The notes under the pieces were generated by a model that searched no databases, had not been told where the DNA came from, and worked only from the letters and a program-made list of their open reading frames with translations. DNA of 64,000 bases from Steroidobacteraceae bacterium (GTDB lineage Bacteria > Pseudomonadota > Gammaproteobacteria > Steroidobacterales > Steroidobacteraceae), in NCBI GenBank assembly GCA_041395505.1, contig JAWLAG010000001.1, forward strand, positions 1,550,001-1,614,000, read 5' to 3'. Positions 51,179 to 62,293 of the stretch are shown in pieces. How positions within the stretch are numbered: the stretch's first letter is position 1; each line of letters begins with the position of its first letter. The position numbers were made by a program, and so were the translations under genes.

Positions 51179-52884
51179 GGGTGCAGCGACGTCCCGTCGA
51201 TCGGTCGAATGCGCTGCCGGGCCTGAATCCGGTACTGGCCCGTGTCTACGCAGCGCGCGGCGTGCGCTCGCCCAGGGACATCGATCTTTCGCTTGGCGAG
51301 ATGTTGCCGGTATCGAGTCTGCAGGGGATCGATGCGGCGATCGAACTTCTCATGGCGCACCGCTCGCCGCAGCGCAGGGTCATGGTCATTGGCGACTTTG
51401 ACGCCGATGGCGCGACCAGCACGGCCCTTGCTGTCCGCGCCTTGCGTAGTATGGAATTTTCCCACGTCGATTATCTCGTTCCCAATCGCAGCGAGTTTGG
51501 CTACGGGTTGACACCCGAGATCGTGGCGGTCGCGGCCGCTCGGCGTCCGACCTTGATCATTACCGTCGACAACGGAATTTCGAGCCTGCAGGGCGTTCGG
51601 CGCGCCCGCGAGCTTGGCATCGACGTGCTGGTCACCGATCACCACCTGCCGGGTCCCGAGTTGCCGAATGCCAATGTCATCGTCAATCCAAATTGCCAGC
51701 AGGGCGAATTCGGCTCCCGGTCACTGGCAGGCGTCGGTGTCATTTTCTACGTCTGCGCAGCCCTGCAGCGTGCACTTGCCGCGAGCTCGGCCGCGGCGCG
51801 GGCCACGCGGGTCGCGGACTGGCTCGACCTGGTCGCGCTTGGCACGGTGGCCGACCTGGTGCCGCTCGATCGCAACAACCGTGTGCTGGTCGCGCAAGGC
51901 CTCTCGCGCATCCGTGCTGGCCGATGCGTGCCCGGCTTGCGCGCGCTCATGCAACTGGCTGGCCGCGAACTCGGCTCAGCGAATTCGGCCGACCTCGGCT
52001 TCACTGTCGGTCCGCGCCTGAATGCGGCGGGGCGCATCGACGACATGAGCATCGGTATCCAGTGCCTGCTGACGGACGACGAATCGACGGCCCGGATGCT
52101 GGCCGCACGCCTCGATCAACTGAATGGCGAGCGTCGGGCGATCGAGGCGCAGATGCAACAGACCGCGCTCGCGGCGGTGCGCCACCTGCGGGACGGCCCG
52201 TTGGCGGATGCGCGCCGCGGTGTGACGCTGTACGAAGCCGACTGGCACCAGGGTATCGTCGGACTGGTCGCGAGTCGTATCAAGGACAGGTTGCGTCGCC
52301 CGGTCGTGGCCTTTGCGCGCGCGGGCGATGCACTCCTGCGTGGGTCTGCGCGCTCGGTCGCAGGTGTCCATGTGCGCGATGTGCTGGCGCGTATCGACGC
52401 CTTGCACCCGCAGCTGATCGTGCGCTTCGGTGGCCATGCCATGGCCGCCGGCCTGACCCTGCACGAGGAGCAGATCGAGACCTTCGCCGAGGCATTCGAC
52501 ACCGCGGTCCGCGAAGCGCAGGGAGATGCAATTCGCGCTGACGTCGTGGAGACCGATGGCGAGCTGTCTGTCGAGGAGCTGTCACTGCAGACGGCGGCGG
52601 CGCTACGCGACGGTGGACCCTGGGGGCCATTGTTTCCGGAGCCATCTTTTGATGGCCAGTTCCGGCTCAGTCAGGCCCGTGTCGTGGGCGAGCGCCACTT
52701 GAAGCTCTGGCTCGAGCACTGCGAGTCAGGGCGACGCTTCGATGCCATCGCCTTTGGCTATCTGGCCCCTGGTGAAGTCCTGCAGCGCCTGCCAGGCGAC
52801 GCGCGGGTCGTCTATCGTCTCGACGTCAACAGCTTTCGCGGCGAAACGAGATTGCAGCTGCTCGTCGATCACCTTATTTGCTAG
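51175..52884 (+). CDS. recJ: Single-stranded-DNA-specific exonuclease RecJ
   Basis: From GTG 51175 the protein has 569 residues. DHH-family metal motifs are in order: GDFDADG (73-79), TVDNGISS with D132, and TDHHLPG (154-160); the DHHA1 domain motif VRFGGHAMAAGLTL is in the C-terminal half. RecJ degrades single-stranded DNA 5' to 3' in recombination and mismatch repair. The start lies in the stop codon of the upstream gene. Confidence 0.95.
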   Translation: MRVQRRPVDRSNALPGLNPVLARVYAARGVRSPRDIDLSLGEMLPVSSLQGIDAAIELLMAHRSPQRRVMVIGDFDADGATSTALAVRALRSMEFSHVDYLVPNRSEFGYGLTPEIVAVAAARRPTLIITVDNGISSLQGVRRARELGIDVLVTDHHLPGPELPNANVIVNPNCQQGEFGSRSLAGVGVIFYVCAALQRALAASSAAARATRVADWLDLVALGTVADLVPLDRNNRVLVAQGLSRIRAGRCVPGLRALMQLAGRELGSANSADLGFTVGPRLNAAGRIDDMSIGIQCLLTDDESTARMLAARLDQLNGERRAIEAQMQQTALAAVRHLRDGPLADARRGVTLYEADWHQGIVGLVASRIKDRLRRPVVAFARAGDALLRGSARSVAGVHVRDVLARIDALHPQLIVRFGGHAMAAGLTLHEEQIETFAEAFDTAVREAQGDAIRADVVETDGELSVEELSLQTAAALRDGGPWGPLFPEPSFDGQFRLSQARVVGERHLKLWLEHCESGRRFDAIAFGYLAPGEVLQRLPGDARVVYRLDVNSFRGETRLQLLVDHLIC

Positions 52885-52918
52885 GATGCGCTGCCAATTC
52901 CACGGAACAGGTCGAGTG

Positions 52919-54017
<1,099 letters not shown>

Positions 54018-54032
54018 TGCCATCCAGGGTGC

Positions 54033-55520
54033 ATGATGACGGACGATGAGAACCGGTTGATCGCTGAACGACGTGCCAAGCTCACGGAGCTGCGCGCGCA
54101 GGGCACGGCGTTTCCAAACGACTTCCGTCCCGACGCGCAGACCGGTGAGTTGCAGGCGAGGTTTGCCGACAGCAGCGCCGCGCAGCTCGACGCCGCGCAG
54201 GTCAGGGTACGCATTGCCGGGCGCATGATGCTCAAGCGCGTCATGGGCAAGGTCAGTTTCGCAACGTTGCAGGATGGGTCCGGGCAGCTACAGCTTTTCG
54301 TCGCGGCAGATGTGCTCGGCGAGCGTTATGCGCAGTTCAGGAACTGGGATCTCGGCGACATACTGGGCGCAGAAGGGGTCATGTTTCGCACCCGCGCTGG
54401 TGAACTGTCGCTGCGGGTCGAGGTGCTGCGGCTGTTGGTCAAGTCGCTCCGGCCGCTGCCGGACAAATGGCATGGTCTTGCCGACACCGAAACACGCTAT
54501 CGCCGGCGATATGTCGACCTGATCGTCAGCCCGGAGAGCCGCGCGGTCTTTCGCAAGCGCAGCCGTATCGTGAGCGCCACGCGGGCGTTCCTCGACGGCC
54601 GGGATTTTCTCGAAGTCGAAACGCCGATGATGCAGGTCATACCGGGTGGCGCGGCTGCGCGGCCATTCGTGACCCACCACAATGCGCTCGACCTCGACAT
54701 GTACCTGCGCATCGCGCCTGAGCTCTATTTGAAGCGCTTGCTGGTCGGCGGCCTCGAGCGGGTTTACGAGATCAACCGCAATTTTCGCAATGAAGGTGTC
54801 TCGACGCAGCACAACCCCGAATTCACCATGCTGGAGTTGTACTGGGCTTACGCCGATTACGAAGATCTGATGCAGCTCACGGAGGAGCTCCTGCGCCATC
54901 TCGCTGCGGCCATCGGGCAGGCGCAGTCGTTGAGCTACCAGGGTCGTACTATCGACCTTGCGCGGCCGGCGCGGCGGATCTCGGTAATCGACTCCGTGAT
55001 CGCCGCCAATCCCGGATTCGATCGTGCGCGGACCCGTGACCCCGATTACCTGCGCGGAGTGTGCGAGCGGCTTGGCTGTGCGCTTTCCGACGCGGATGGT
55101 CCAGGCAAGATGCTCATCGAGATCTTCGAGAAGACGGTCGAGGCGACACTGCAGGATCCGACTTTCGTGCACAGCTATCCTGCGGAGGTGTCGCCGCTGT
55201 CACGCGCCAACGACGCCGACCCATTCCTGACCGACCGATTCGAGTTCTTCGTTGCGGGACGGGAAATCGCCAACGGATTCTCGGAATTGAACGATCCGGA
55301 GGACCAGGCCGAGCGATTTCGCGCTCAAGTCGAGCGCAAGAGCGCCGGCGACGAAGAAGCGATGTTCTTCGACGCCGACTATATTCGCGCCCTGGAGTAC
55401 GGTATGCCGCCGGCTGGCGGGCTCGGCATAGGTATCGACCGGCTGGTCATGCTGTTGACCGATTCGCCCTCGATACGCGATGTACTGCTGTTTCCGCATC
55501 TGCGGCCGGAGAGTGATTGA
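54033..55520 (+). CDS. lysS: Lysyl-tRNA synthetase, class II
   Basis: The 495-residue enzyme has the N-terminal OB-fold anticodon-binding domain (about 65-145, [15 protein letters not shown]) and the class II catalytic domain: motif 1 ending [18 protein letters not shown], motif 2 [18 protein letters not shown] and motif 3 [13 protein letters not shown]. Two ATGs in a row (54033, 54036) are possible starts; the second has better spacing from AGGG. It follows prfB by 15 bases and overlaps murI by 4. Confidence 0.96.
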   Translation: MMTDDENRLIAERRAKLTELRAQGTAFPNDFRPDAQTGELQARFADSSAAQLDAAQVRVRIAGRMMLKRVMGKVSFATLQDGSGQLQLFVAADVLGERYAQFRNWDLGDILGAEGVMFRTRAGELSLRVEVLRLLVKSLRPLPDKWHGLADTETRYRRRYVDLIVSPESRAVFRKRSRIVSATRAFLDGRDFLEVETPMMQVIPGGAAARPFVTHHNALDLDMYLRIAPELYLKRLLVGGLERVYEINRNFRNEGVSTQHNPEFTMLELYWAYADYEDLMQLTEELLRHLAAAIGQAQSLSYQGRTIDLARPARRISVIDSVIAANPGFDRARTRDPDYLRGVCERLGCALSDADGPGKMLIEIFEKTVEATLQDPTFVHSYPAEVSPLSRANDADPFLTDRFEFFVAGREIANGFSELNDPEDQAERFRAQVERKSAGDEEAMFFDADYIRALEYGMPPAGGLGIGIDRLVMLLTDSPSIRDVLLFPHLRPESD

Positions 55521-56362
55521 GCGCTGCCCGCGCACCCATTGGCGTGTTCGATTCCGGTGTCGGCGGCCTGACAGTGCTTGCGGCACTGCGCCGTGTGATG
55601 CCCGCGGAGCGTTATCTTTATCTTGGCGATACCGCCCGGCTTCCCTATGGAACGAAGAGCCCGCAGACCGTCCTGCGCTATGCGCTGCAGGCCAGCGCCT
55701 TGCTGGTCGAGCGTGGTGTCGGGATGCTCGTGGTCGCTTGCAATACAGCAGCTTCTTTCGCATTGCCGGCGCTGCGCGCGCGATATCCGCAGTTGCCCGT
55801 CATTGGCGTAGTCGAGCCCGGCGCCGCAGCCGCAGCCGCGGCCTCGACCAGGCAGCGCATTCTGGTACTCGCCACTGAAGCCACAGTACGCGGCGGCGCC
55901 TACCAGCGCGTGCTCGCTGCCATCAGGCCGCGCGCAGAGGTGGCCGCGCTCGCGGCGCCGCTGCTCGTGTCCCTGGCCGAAGAGGGACTAACCCACGGGC
56001 CGATCGCCGCGGCCATCGTGCAACATTATCTCGCGCCTCTGCTGTCGAGACCGCGCGAATCTGCATTCGATTGCCTGTTGCTCGGCTGCACGCATTTTCC
56101 GCTCCTCGCTGACGAGATCGCGCGCGCAGTCGGTCCTTCGGTAACGGTAGTCGACTCGGCAGCTACCACCGCGTCGGCGGCCTGCCAACTGCGCCAGGGG
56201 TCTGGGGCGGCCAGTGCGCGCGGTGCGCCCGCGCTGAAGTTGATGGCAACTGACAATGTCGAGCGTTTCGCGAAGGTGGGCGGCGCATTTCTCGGTGAAC
56301 CGATCGAACCGGATCAGGTCGAGACAGTGGACCTGGCCGCTCAGTTGGCCGGGAGCGCGTAG
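55517..56362 (+). CDS. murI: Glutamate racemase
   Basis: The 281-residue enzyme makes D-glutamate for peptidoglycan. [10 protein letters not shown] near the N-terminus and the two catalytic cysteines, C75 in VACNTAAS and C191 in GCTHFPLL, are in place. The start is TTG 55517 in a TTGA overlap with lysS, with GGAGAG at 55508-55513. Its 3' end overlaps convergent ygfZ by 22 bases. Confidence 0.95.
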   Translation: MSAARAPIGVFDSGVGGLTVLAALRRVMPAERYLYLGDTARLPYGTKSPQTVLRYALQASALLVERGVGMLVVACNTAASFALPALRARYPQLPVIGVVEPGAAAAAAASTRQRILVLATEATVRGGAYQRVLAAIRPRAEVAALAAPLLVSLAEEGLTHGPIAAAIVQHYLAPLLSRPRESAFDCLLLGCTHFPLLADEIARAVGPSVTVVDSAATTASAACQLRQGSGAASARGAPALKLMATDNVERFAKVGGAFLGEPIEPDQVETVDLAAQLAGSA

Positions 56363-57234
56363 GGCAGGGGCAACTCGTGCACGGCCTCAACGACGTCGAC
56401 CGCTTCTTGGGTCGGCTCCCGGGTTTGACTGCCCGGCAGGTTGGCAACCGCGAGCACTTCATATCCTGTCGGCGTGGCTAGAGCATCCGTAATGTCGAGC
56501 CGCCTGCCGTCGGGTGCGTGGCAATGGCGCCCCGGTGCAAGCGCAAGCCTGGTGTCGACTGCAAAGCGTTGCATGCGCCGCTTGACGCGGCCGCGGTAGT
56601 GGGCACGGGCTATGACTTCCTGGCCGGTATAGCAGCCTTTGTCGAAAGCAATCGCGCCGACGAGGTCGAGGTTGAGCATTTGCGCAACGAAGGACTCACT
56701 GGTCGCGGCATACACCTGGGGCTGGCCAGCTGCAATATCGGCGCCGCGCCAGGCGAGGCTGCCATCCAATGCAGTCTCGTTGCCGCGGCGGCGAATCTGC
56801 AACCAGCGTATGCCGGCGCCCGCTTGGCGAATGAATCGCGTGTCACCGACCGCTCGCAGCGCGAAGGGTTCTGCATCGCCCAACGAACGGCTCTCGCCCC
56901 ATGCAAACAGCCCCAGGTCACTCGCATGCTGCAACGAAAATTTCGAGCGCAGACGAAACCTGAGCATTCTTTCTCGTACGCTTTCGAGGAGTTCATCGGG
57001 CAGGATCAGCCAATAGCTCGCCTCGGCAAGGCGCACGATCTGCATGATCGAGATCACGCGACCTTGCGGATTGTGGTAACCCGCAAGCCGCGCATGCTCG
57101 GTCGTCATCGTGAGCAGGTCATTCGATAACTGGCCGTGAAGAAAACGACCGGAGTCCGGCCCATCGACGGCAAGCACGGCAAGATGGCTGAGCGTTGTCG
57201 CCACGTCCGTGCCGTCACTAGGGAAATCACTCAT
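56341..57234 (-). CDS. ygfZ: Folate-binding iron-sulphur assembly protein YgfZ
   Basis: From the ATG at 57234 the protein is 296 residues and has the aminomethyltransferase-like fold with the YgfZ signature KGCYTGQEVIARAHYRG (199-215), including C201. YgfZ needs folate and supports activity of several Fe-S enzymes. It lies back to back with the succinate dehydrogenase operon, whose SdhB has three Fe-S clusters. The longer open frame up to 57597 runs antisense into sdhC and is rejected. Confidence 0.93.
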   Translation of the reverse strand: MSDFPSDGTDVATTLSHLAVLAVDGPDSGRFLHGQLSNDLLTMTTEHARLAGYHNPQGRVISIMQIVRLAEASYWLILPDELLESVRERMLRFRLRSKFSLQHASDLGLFAWGESRSLGDAEPFALRAVGDTRFIRQAGAGIRWLQIRRRGNETALDGSLAWRGADIAAGQPQVYAATSESFVAQMLNLDLVGAIAFDKGCYTGQEVIARAHYRGRVKRRMQRFAVDTRLALAPGRHCHAPDGRRLDITDALATPTGYEVLAVANLPGSQTREPTQEAVDVVEAVHELPLPYALPAN

Positions 57235-57281
57235 GGCAGGAGGCCCAACGTAGTCGACGCCCGGGGAATCTGGCAAAATCG

Positions 57282-57482
57282 ATGCTAATGCAGCATAACA
57301 TTGAGCTTCCGGCAGTGCCCGAGCGCTCTGCCACGTCGCCGGCAACGCCCGAGGTTGGCGCGCCGTTGCAGGCCACGCCGCCGCAACCATCGGGCGGACC
57401 TGTCGAAATCGGCGGCCCGACCGGACCCGAGCCGACGCGGTTCGGGGACTGGGAAAAAGGTGGTCGCTGCATCGACTTCTGA
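57282..57482 (+). CDS. SDHAF4/DUF1674-like succinate dehydrogenase assembly factor
   Basis: A 66-residue protein with a proline-rich N-terminal half and a strongly conserved C-terminus: PVEIGGPTGPEPTRFGDWE, then KGGRCIDF. This is the DUF1674 signature shared with mitochondrial SDHAF4, which binds flavinylated SdhA before the complex forms. The gene stops two bases before sdhC, so it is almost certainly co-transcribed with sdhCDAB. ATG 57288 is an alternative start. It diverges from ygfZ with a 47-base gap. Confidence 0.88.
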   Translation: MLMQHNIELPAVPERSATSPATPEVGAPLQATPPQPSGGPVEIGGPTGPEPTRFGDWEKGGRCIDF

Positions 57483-57484
57483 AT

Positions 57485-57895
57485 ATGCGATCCTCTGCGC
57501 CCATGTCGACACCGCCTCTTTCACCCCATCTCGGCGTGTACCGGTTCATGTACACGATGGCCCTGTCCATTTCCCATCGCATCAGTGGGCTCGCCATGTC
57601 AATCGGCCTGATCGTACTGTGTGCGTGGCTGGTCGCCCTGGCCGCGGGCCAGCAGACCTATGCCGCATTCATGGTCTATCTCGGCAGCTGGCCCGGTCAG
57701 GCGCTGCTGGCGGCCCTGTTGCTCGCCTTTATCTATCACTTCTGCAACGGCATCAGGCATCTGCTCTGGGATTCGGGCCGTGGGCTCGAGCGAGCCGAAG
57801 CCAGGCGCAGTGCGGTCATAACCATCGCGGCCACGCTGCTGCTCTACGGCTTCTTCTTCTACCTGCTCTTCCTTGGCAAGGCGGGATTGACATGA
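57485..57895 (+). CDS. sdhC: Succinate dehydrogenase cytochrome b556 subunit
   Basis: The 136-residue membrane subunit has three hydrophobic helices. [20 protein letters not shown] is the family N-terminal block with the quinone-site Ser and Arg, and [12 protein letters not shown] contains the haem-ligand histidine region. With SdhD it anchors the complex and reduces ubiquinone. ATG 57503 (six codons in) is an alternative start. It overlaps sdhD by 4 bases. Confidence 0.93.
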   Translation: MRSSAPMSTPPLSPHLGVYRFMYTMALSISHRISGLAMSIGLIVLCAWLVALAAGQQTYAAFMVYLGSWPGQALLAALLLAFIYHFCNGIRHLLWDSGRGLERAEARRSAVITIAATLLLYGFFFYLLFLGKAGLT

Positions 57896-58275
57896 GCCTG
57901 CGCAGCCCGCTCGGCGCCGTTCTTGGACTCGGCGCGGCCGGACACGGTGTGACGCATTGGTGGCAGCAGCGGCTGACAGCCACGGCGCTGCTGGTGCTCG
58001 GTCCCTGGCTGCTGATATCCCTCGCGCGGCTCGATGGGCTCGATCGTGCGCACCTCATCGAATGGTTGCGCGCGGGGCTCACTGCTCCGGTCCTGATTCT
58101 GCTGGTCATCGCCGTCGCCTGGCATTCCAAGCTCGGCGTGCAGGTGATCATCGAAGACTATGTGCACGGACGCAGCAAGCTTGCGTTGCTGGTTGTCACG
58201 AGCTTCCTGCATATCCTGCTCGCCGTGTCGGCGATCCACGCGATTTTGCGGATATCACTGGCAGGTGCACCGTGA
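57892..58275 (+). CDS. sdhD: Succinate dehydrogenase membrane anchor subunit
   Basis: The 127-residue protein starts at ATG 57892 within the sdhC stop. Three membrane helices are visible and [18 protein letters not shown] contains the conserved haem histidine and quinone-site Asp-Tyr. A longer open frame from 57301 is out of frame with the two preceding genes and is rejected. It overlaps sdhA as GTGA. Confidence 0.93.
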   Translation: MSLRSPLGAVLGLGAAGHGVTHWWQQRLTATALLVLGPWLLISLARLDGLDRAHLIEWLRAGLTAPVLILLVIAVAWHSKLGVQVIIEDYVHGRSKLALLVVTSFLHILLAVSAIHAILRISLAGAP

Positions 58276-60059
58276 GTGGCGACTACGAATTTGTCGATCA
58301 CAGCTATGACGTTGTGGTCGTCGGTGCCGGCGGCGCGGGATTGCGCACCACGCTGGGCCTGGCGGAAGCGGGCCTCAGTACTGCCTGTGTCACCAAGGTA
58401 TTTCCCACCCGCAGTCACACCGTAGCGGCTCAAGGTGGCATATCCGCTGCGCTCGGCAACATGGGCGAAGACGACTGGCGATTCCACTTCTACGACACCA
58501 TCAAAGGGTCGGATTGGCTTGGCGACCAGGACGCCATCGAATTCATGTGCCGTGAAGCGCCGGCGGCGGTGCTCGAGCTCGAGCACTACGGCGTGCCGTT
58601 TTCGCGAACTGCCGACGGACGCATCTACCAGCGGCCTTTCGGCGGCATGACCACGCATTATGGCCAGGGCATTGCGCAGCGCACCTGCGCTGCGGCCGAT
58701 CGCACCGGCCATGCCATGTTGCACACGCTGTACCAGCAATCGATACGGCACCAGGCAGAATTCTTCATCGAGTACTTCGCTACCGACCTGATGATGCACG
58801 ACGGTGAGTGTCGCGGCGTCGTCGCGATCGACCTTGCAACCGGGAAGGTGCATCGCTTCCGAGCCGCGATGGTGGTGCTGGCGACGGGCGGCTACGGCCG
58901 AACGTACTTTTCCTGCACGTCGGCGCATACCTGCACGGGCGATGGCGGCGGCATGGCGCTGCGGGCTGGATTGCCGTTGCAGGACATGGAGTTCGTGCAA
59001 TTCCACCCGACCGGAATCTATGGCGCAGGTTGCCTGATTACCGAAGGCGTACGTGGCGAAGGCGGCTACCTCACCAATTCCGCCGGCGAGCGCTTCATGG
59101 AGCGCTACGCCCCGAACGCCAAGGACCTTGCCTCGCGCGATGTCGTCAGCCGCTCAATGACCATCGAGATTCGCGAGGGGCGCGGTGTCGGCAAGGAACA
59201 CGACCATATTCACCTGCACCTCGAGCATCTGGGCGCCGAAGTGATACACCAGCGCCTGCCGGGCATCGCCGAGACCGCGCGCATCTTCGCCGGTGTGGAC
59301 GTGACGCGCGAGCCGATCCCGGTGCTGCCAACCGTGCACTACAACATGGGAGGCGTTCCCTGCAACGTCCATGGCCAGGTGGTCACTTTACGCGGCGCAG
59401 ATCCAGAAAGCGTCGTGCCAGGGCTGATGGCGGCGGGCGAGGCGGCCTGTGTATCGGTGCACGGTGCGAATCGCCTGGGCTCGAATTCGCTGCTCGATCT
59501 CGTGGTATTCGGTCGCGAGGCGGCGCGCTACTGTGCCGACCATCTCAAGCCGGGCGCCACGCTGCCGCCGCTGCCAAAGAGCGCGAGCGAATTCGCGGTG
59601 GCGCGTATCGACCGCCTGCGCCATGCCAGGGGATCGCGGCCGACCGCAGCAATACGCAATGAAATGCAGCGCGTGATGCAAAGCGACGCCGCCGTATTTC
59701 GCACCGGTGCGAGCCTCGAGGAGGGCTGCAGGAAACTCGCGAAGACCTTCGCAAGCTTCGCCGATGTGGCGATTACGGATCGTTCGATGCGTTGGAACAC
59801 CGATCTCATCGAGACCATGGAGCTAGAAAACCTGCTCCTGCAGGCCGTTGCCACCATACACGGCGCCGTAAACCGCACCGAGAGCCGCGGCGCGCACGCG
59901 CGCGAGGATTATCCTGATCGCGACGATGTGAACTGGCTCAAGCACACGTTGGTATGGGTCGGCGATGATGGCCAGCCGAAGATCGAGTATCGCCCGGTCC
60001 ATATGCGGACCATGACCGATGCGGTAGAGGCAATTCCGCCCAAAGTGCGCAGCTATTGA
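58272..60059 (+). CDS. sdhA: Succinate dehydrogenase flavoprotein subunit
   Basis: GTG 58272 gives 595 residues, close to E. coli (588). The FAD-binding [10 protein letters not shown] (14-23), the histidine H49 of [11 protein letters not shown] that carries covalent FAD, and the catalytic region around [17 protein letters not shown] are intact. It oxidises succinate to fumarate in the TCA cycle. Covalent flavinylation would be assisted by SdhE encoded downstream and the SDHAF4-like protein upstream. Confidence 0.96.
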   Translation: MSGDYEFVDHSYDVVVVGAGGAGLRTTLGLAEAGLSTACVTKVFPTRSHTVAAQGGISAALGNMGEDDWRFHFYDTIKGSDWLGDQDAIEFMCREAPAAVLELEHYGVPFSRTADGRIYQRPFGGMTTHYGQGIAQRTCAAADRTGHAMLHTLYQQSIRHQAEFFIEYFATDLMMHDGECRGVVAIDLATGKVHRFRAAMVVLATGGYGRTYFSCTSAHTCTGDGGGMALRAGLPLQDMEFVQFHPTGIYGAGCLITEGVRGEGGYLTNSAGERFMERYAPNAKDLASRDVVSRSMTIEIREGRGVGKEHDHIHLHLEHLGAEVIHQRLPGIAETARIFAGVDVTREPIPVLPTVHYNMGGVPCNVHGQVVTLRGADPESVVPGLMAAGEAACVSVHGANRLGSNSLLDLVVFGREAARYCADHLKPGATLPPLPKSASEFAVARIDRLRHARGSRPTAAIRNEMQRVMQSDAAVFRTGASLEEGCRKLAKTFASFADVAITDRSMRWNTDLIETMELENLLLQAVATIHGAVNRTESRGAHAREDYPDRDDVNWLKHTLVWVGDDGQPKIEYRPVHMRTMTDAVEAIPPKVRSY

Positions 60060-60078
60060 TCCCCAGGCAGGACTGACC

Positions 60079-60864
60079 ATGGCCGAATTCTCCTTGCCCG
60101 CCAACTCCCGCGTCGATCGCAATGGCAACCATTTCGCGGCGACGCAGCCCGCTGCCAGCCCGCGGCGCTTTCGGATCTATCGCTACGACCCGGACGATAC
60201 GCGCAACCCGCGTATCGACACCTATGAGATCGACATGGCGGCCTGCGGCCCGATGGTTCTCGATGCGCTTATCAAGATCAAGAACGAACTCGATCCGACG
60301 CTGACGTTTCGCCGCTCCTGCCGCGAGGGAATCTGCGGCAGTTGCGCCATGAACATCGATGGGGTCAACACGCTCGCCTGCACCAAGGCATGTTCGGACA
60401 TCAAGGGCGATGTGCGCATCTATCCGTTGCCGCACATGCCGGTGGTGAAGGATCTGGTAACCGACCTGACTACCTTCTACGCCCAGTATGCCGCGGTAAA
60501 GCCATGGCTGCAGAGCCGCACGCCGGCGCCGCCGGATCGCGAACGTCTGCAAAGTCCCGCCGAGCAGGAGAAGATCGACCGGCCATCGGCATGCATACTG
60601 TGTGCCTGCTGCTCGACGTCCTGTCCGAGCTACTGGTGGAATGCAGACCGCTACCTGGGGCCCGCGGCCTTGCTGGCCGCCTATCGCTGGCTGATCGACA
60701 GCCGGGACGAGGCCCAGGGCGAGCGATTGGATGCGCTCGAGGATCCGTTCAAGCTCTATCGTTGCCACACGATCATGAATTGCACGGAAGCCTGCCCCAA
60801 GGACCTGAATCCAGCCAAGGCCATCGCCGAGATCAAGCGCATGATGCTGGAGCGCCAGCACTGA
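60079..60864 (+). CDS. sdhB: Succinate dehydrogenase iron-sulphur subunit
   Basis: The 261-residue protein carries all cluster ligands: 2Fe-2S cysteines C81, C86, C89 and C101 in [15 protein letters not shown] and downstream; 4Fe-4S and 3Fe-4S ligands in [12 protein letters not shown] (172-183) and [12 protein letters not shown] (229-240). It passes electrons from SdhA to the membrane subunits. It begins 19 bases after sdhA. Confidence 0.96.
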   Translation: MAEFSLPANSRVDRNGNHFAATQPAASPRRFRIYRYDPDDTRNPRIDTYEIDMAACGPMVLDALIKIKNELDPTLTFRRSCREGICGSCAMNIDGVNTLACTKACSDIKGDVRIYPLPHMPVVKDLVTDLTTFYAQYAAVKPWLQSRTPAPPDRERLQSPAEQEKIDRPSACILCACCSTSCPSYWWNADRYLGPAALLAAYRWLIDSRDEAQGERLDALEDPFKLYRCHTIMNCTEACPKDLNPAKAIAEIKRMMLERQH

Positions 60865-60884
60865 GCACGGCCAGTGCGCCGCTG

Positions 60885-61127
60885 GTGAGCGCAAGGCTGC
60901 GGCAGTTGCATTGGCGATGCCGCCGCGGCATGCAGGAACTCGACATCATGCTGCGACGGTTTGCCGACCGCGAGCTTGCCAGACTATCGGCTGACGAATT
61001 GCGAGTCTTCGCGCAATTACTCAGCTTGCCGGACCCCGAGCTCGCCGCACTATTGTTGCGAGGTGAACAGGGTCCGGACCGCGAGCTCAATGCACTCGCC
61101 GCGCGTATCGCCGCGATGGCTCCTTGA
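60885..61127 (+). CDS. sdhE: FAD assembly factor SdhE
   Basis: From GTG 60885 the protein is 80 residues. The RRGMQELDIMLRRF segment contains the RGxxE motif essential for flavinylation of SdhA in the SdhE/SDHAF2 family. It follows sdhB by 20 bases, so subunit and maturation factor are in one operon. No good ribosome-binding site is visible; an in-frame CTG at 60861 overlapping the sdhB stop cannot be excluded. Confidence 0.9.
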   Translation: MSARLRQLHWRCRRGMQELDIMLRRFADRELARLSADELRVFAQLLSLPDPELAALLLRGEQGPDRELNALAARIAAMAP

Positions 61128-61572
61128 CGTCGAGATTCCCCTGCCGGCGTGGCGGGCCATCCATGGCTCGCTTGCCACCCTGGTATTGCTCTGCCTGCAA
61201 CGCTCGGCGGTGCCGGGCTGGCTGCAAACGCTCTGCAGCACATTCGCGCTGCTGCTCATTGCCTGGCAGTGGCGCCGACGCGACGTCCTCCGGGGCCAGG
61301 TGGAATTCGACCTCGACGGCCGCTTATGGTTAGTCGAGGGTCGTTGCCGACGGCCGGCGCAGCTGGGCACGGCCAGCTGGCGCCTGGGTCCGTACTATGC
61401 GCTCCTGCTGCGCGATGTCGGCGATCACCGCAGGCGGAGGCGTTGGCTGCTCGGCCATCGCGCAGCCGCCGATCCGACCGCGTTTTGCCGATTCGTTGCA
61501 TTGCAGCGGCTGGGTATTTGGTCGCGGTACCGCCTTGCGGACAGGAGCGGTACCATGGGTGGATGCCAGTAA
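61090..61572 (+). CDS. YgfX-like inner membrane protein
   Basis: The 160-residue protein has two adjacent hydrophobic segments (about 22-58) followed by a basic soluble domain, the layout of YgfX (CptA), which follows sdhE in E. coli. Sequence similarity is weak by eye, so position and architecture carry the call. In E. coli YgfX was reported as a toxin acting on cytoskeletal proteins; that role should not be assumed here. The chosen ATG overlaps sdhE by 38 bases. Confidence 0.6.
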   Translation: MHSPRVSPRWLLDVEIPLPAWRAIHGSLATLVLLCLQRSAVPGWLQTLCSTFALLLIAWQWRRRDVLRGQVEFDLDGRLWLVEGRCRRPAQLGTASWRLGPYYALLLRDVGDHRRRRRWLLGHRAAADPTAFCRFVALQRLGIWSRYRLADRSGTMGGCQ

Positions 61573-61605
61573 GCGAAACTCGGCGCCAATCCACGGTTTC
61601 GATGC

Positions 61606-61632
61606 GAACTTTTGCAGTGCCGGCATGTCTAT
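61606..61632 (+). promoter_or_regulatory. SigmaE-type autoregulatory promoter of rpoE
   Basis: GAACTT (61606-61611) and TCTAT (61628-61632) are 16 bases apart, matching the SigmaE/AlgU pattern (GGAACTT, 16-17 bases, TC-rich minus-10). The start site would be near 61639, about 46 bases before the rpoE start. It lies in the 112-base gap between the YgfX-like gene and rpoE. Confidence 0.7.
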
Positions 61633-61684
61633 TGGCCGGCAGTCGATACTGGCGGCTGTGCGGCTCATGCAGCAGGGGGCAGTC

Positions 61685-62293
61685 TTGAGCGCTGATCCGA
61701 GCGATATGAGTCTGATTCGGCGCGTTCAGCGCGGTGACAAGGGTGCCTTCGATCTGCTGGTGCGCAAGTACCAGCACCGAGTCGTGAAGTTGGTCATGCG
61801 GTACGCGGCGAACGCAGCTGAGGCGGAAGACATTGCCCAGGAAGCATTCATCAAAGCCTATCGAGCCCTGCCTCAGTTTCGTGGCGACAGCGCGTTCTAC
61901 ACCTGGCTCTACCGGATCGCAATCAATACTGCGAAGAACTCCGTCGCCTCACGCGAACGCAGTCCGATCGAATTTACGCTCGACATGAACGACAGCGAGG
62001 CAAGCTACGACATGCAGTCGCGATTACGCGAGACGGCCACGCCCGAGGCGTTGGCCTTGACCGACGAGATTCGCCGCACCGTCGATGCCGCCATGGCTGC
62101 GCTGCCCGAGGATTTGCGCACTGCGATCGTATTGCGTGAACTGGAAGGGCTCAGCTACGAGGAGATTGCAACCACCATGGATTGTCCTGTGGGCACGGTG
62201 CGCTCGCGCATATTCAGGGCGCGCGAAGCGATCGACAGCAAGTTGCGGGAAGTATTTGATGCCGGTTTGGGACGGGCAGAGGGCATAGGATGA
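61685..62293 (+). CDS. rpoE: RNA polymerase sigma factor SigmaE
   Basis: TTG 61685 gives 202 residues and aligns the N-terminus exactly with E. coli RpoE; AGGGGGC just upstream is the ribosome-binding site. Region 2 (AEDIAQEAFIKAYRAL, FRGDSAFYTWLYRIA) and region 4 (LEGLSYEEIATTMDCPVGTVRSRIFRAREAID) are strongly conserved. It directs transcription of envelope-stress genes. ATG 61667 and ATG 61706 are alternative starts. It overlaps rseA by 4 bases. Confidence 0.96.
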   Translation: MSADPSDMSLIRRVQRGDKGAFDLLVRKYQHRVVKLVMRYAANAAEAEDIAQEAFIKAYRALPQFRGDSAFYTWLYRIAINTAKNSVASRERSPIEFTLDMNDSEASYDMQSRLRETATPEALALTDEIRRTVDAAMAALPEDLRTAIVLRELEGLSYEEIATTMDCPVGTVRSRIFRAREAIDSKLREVFDAGLGRAEGIG

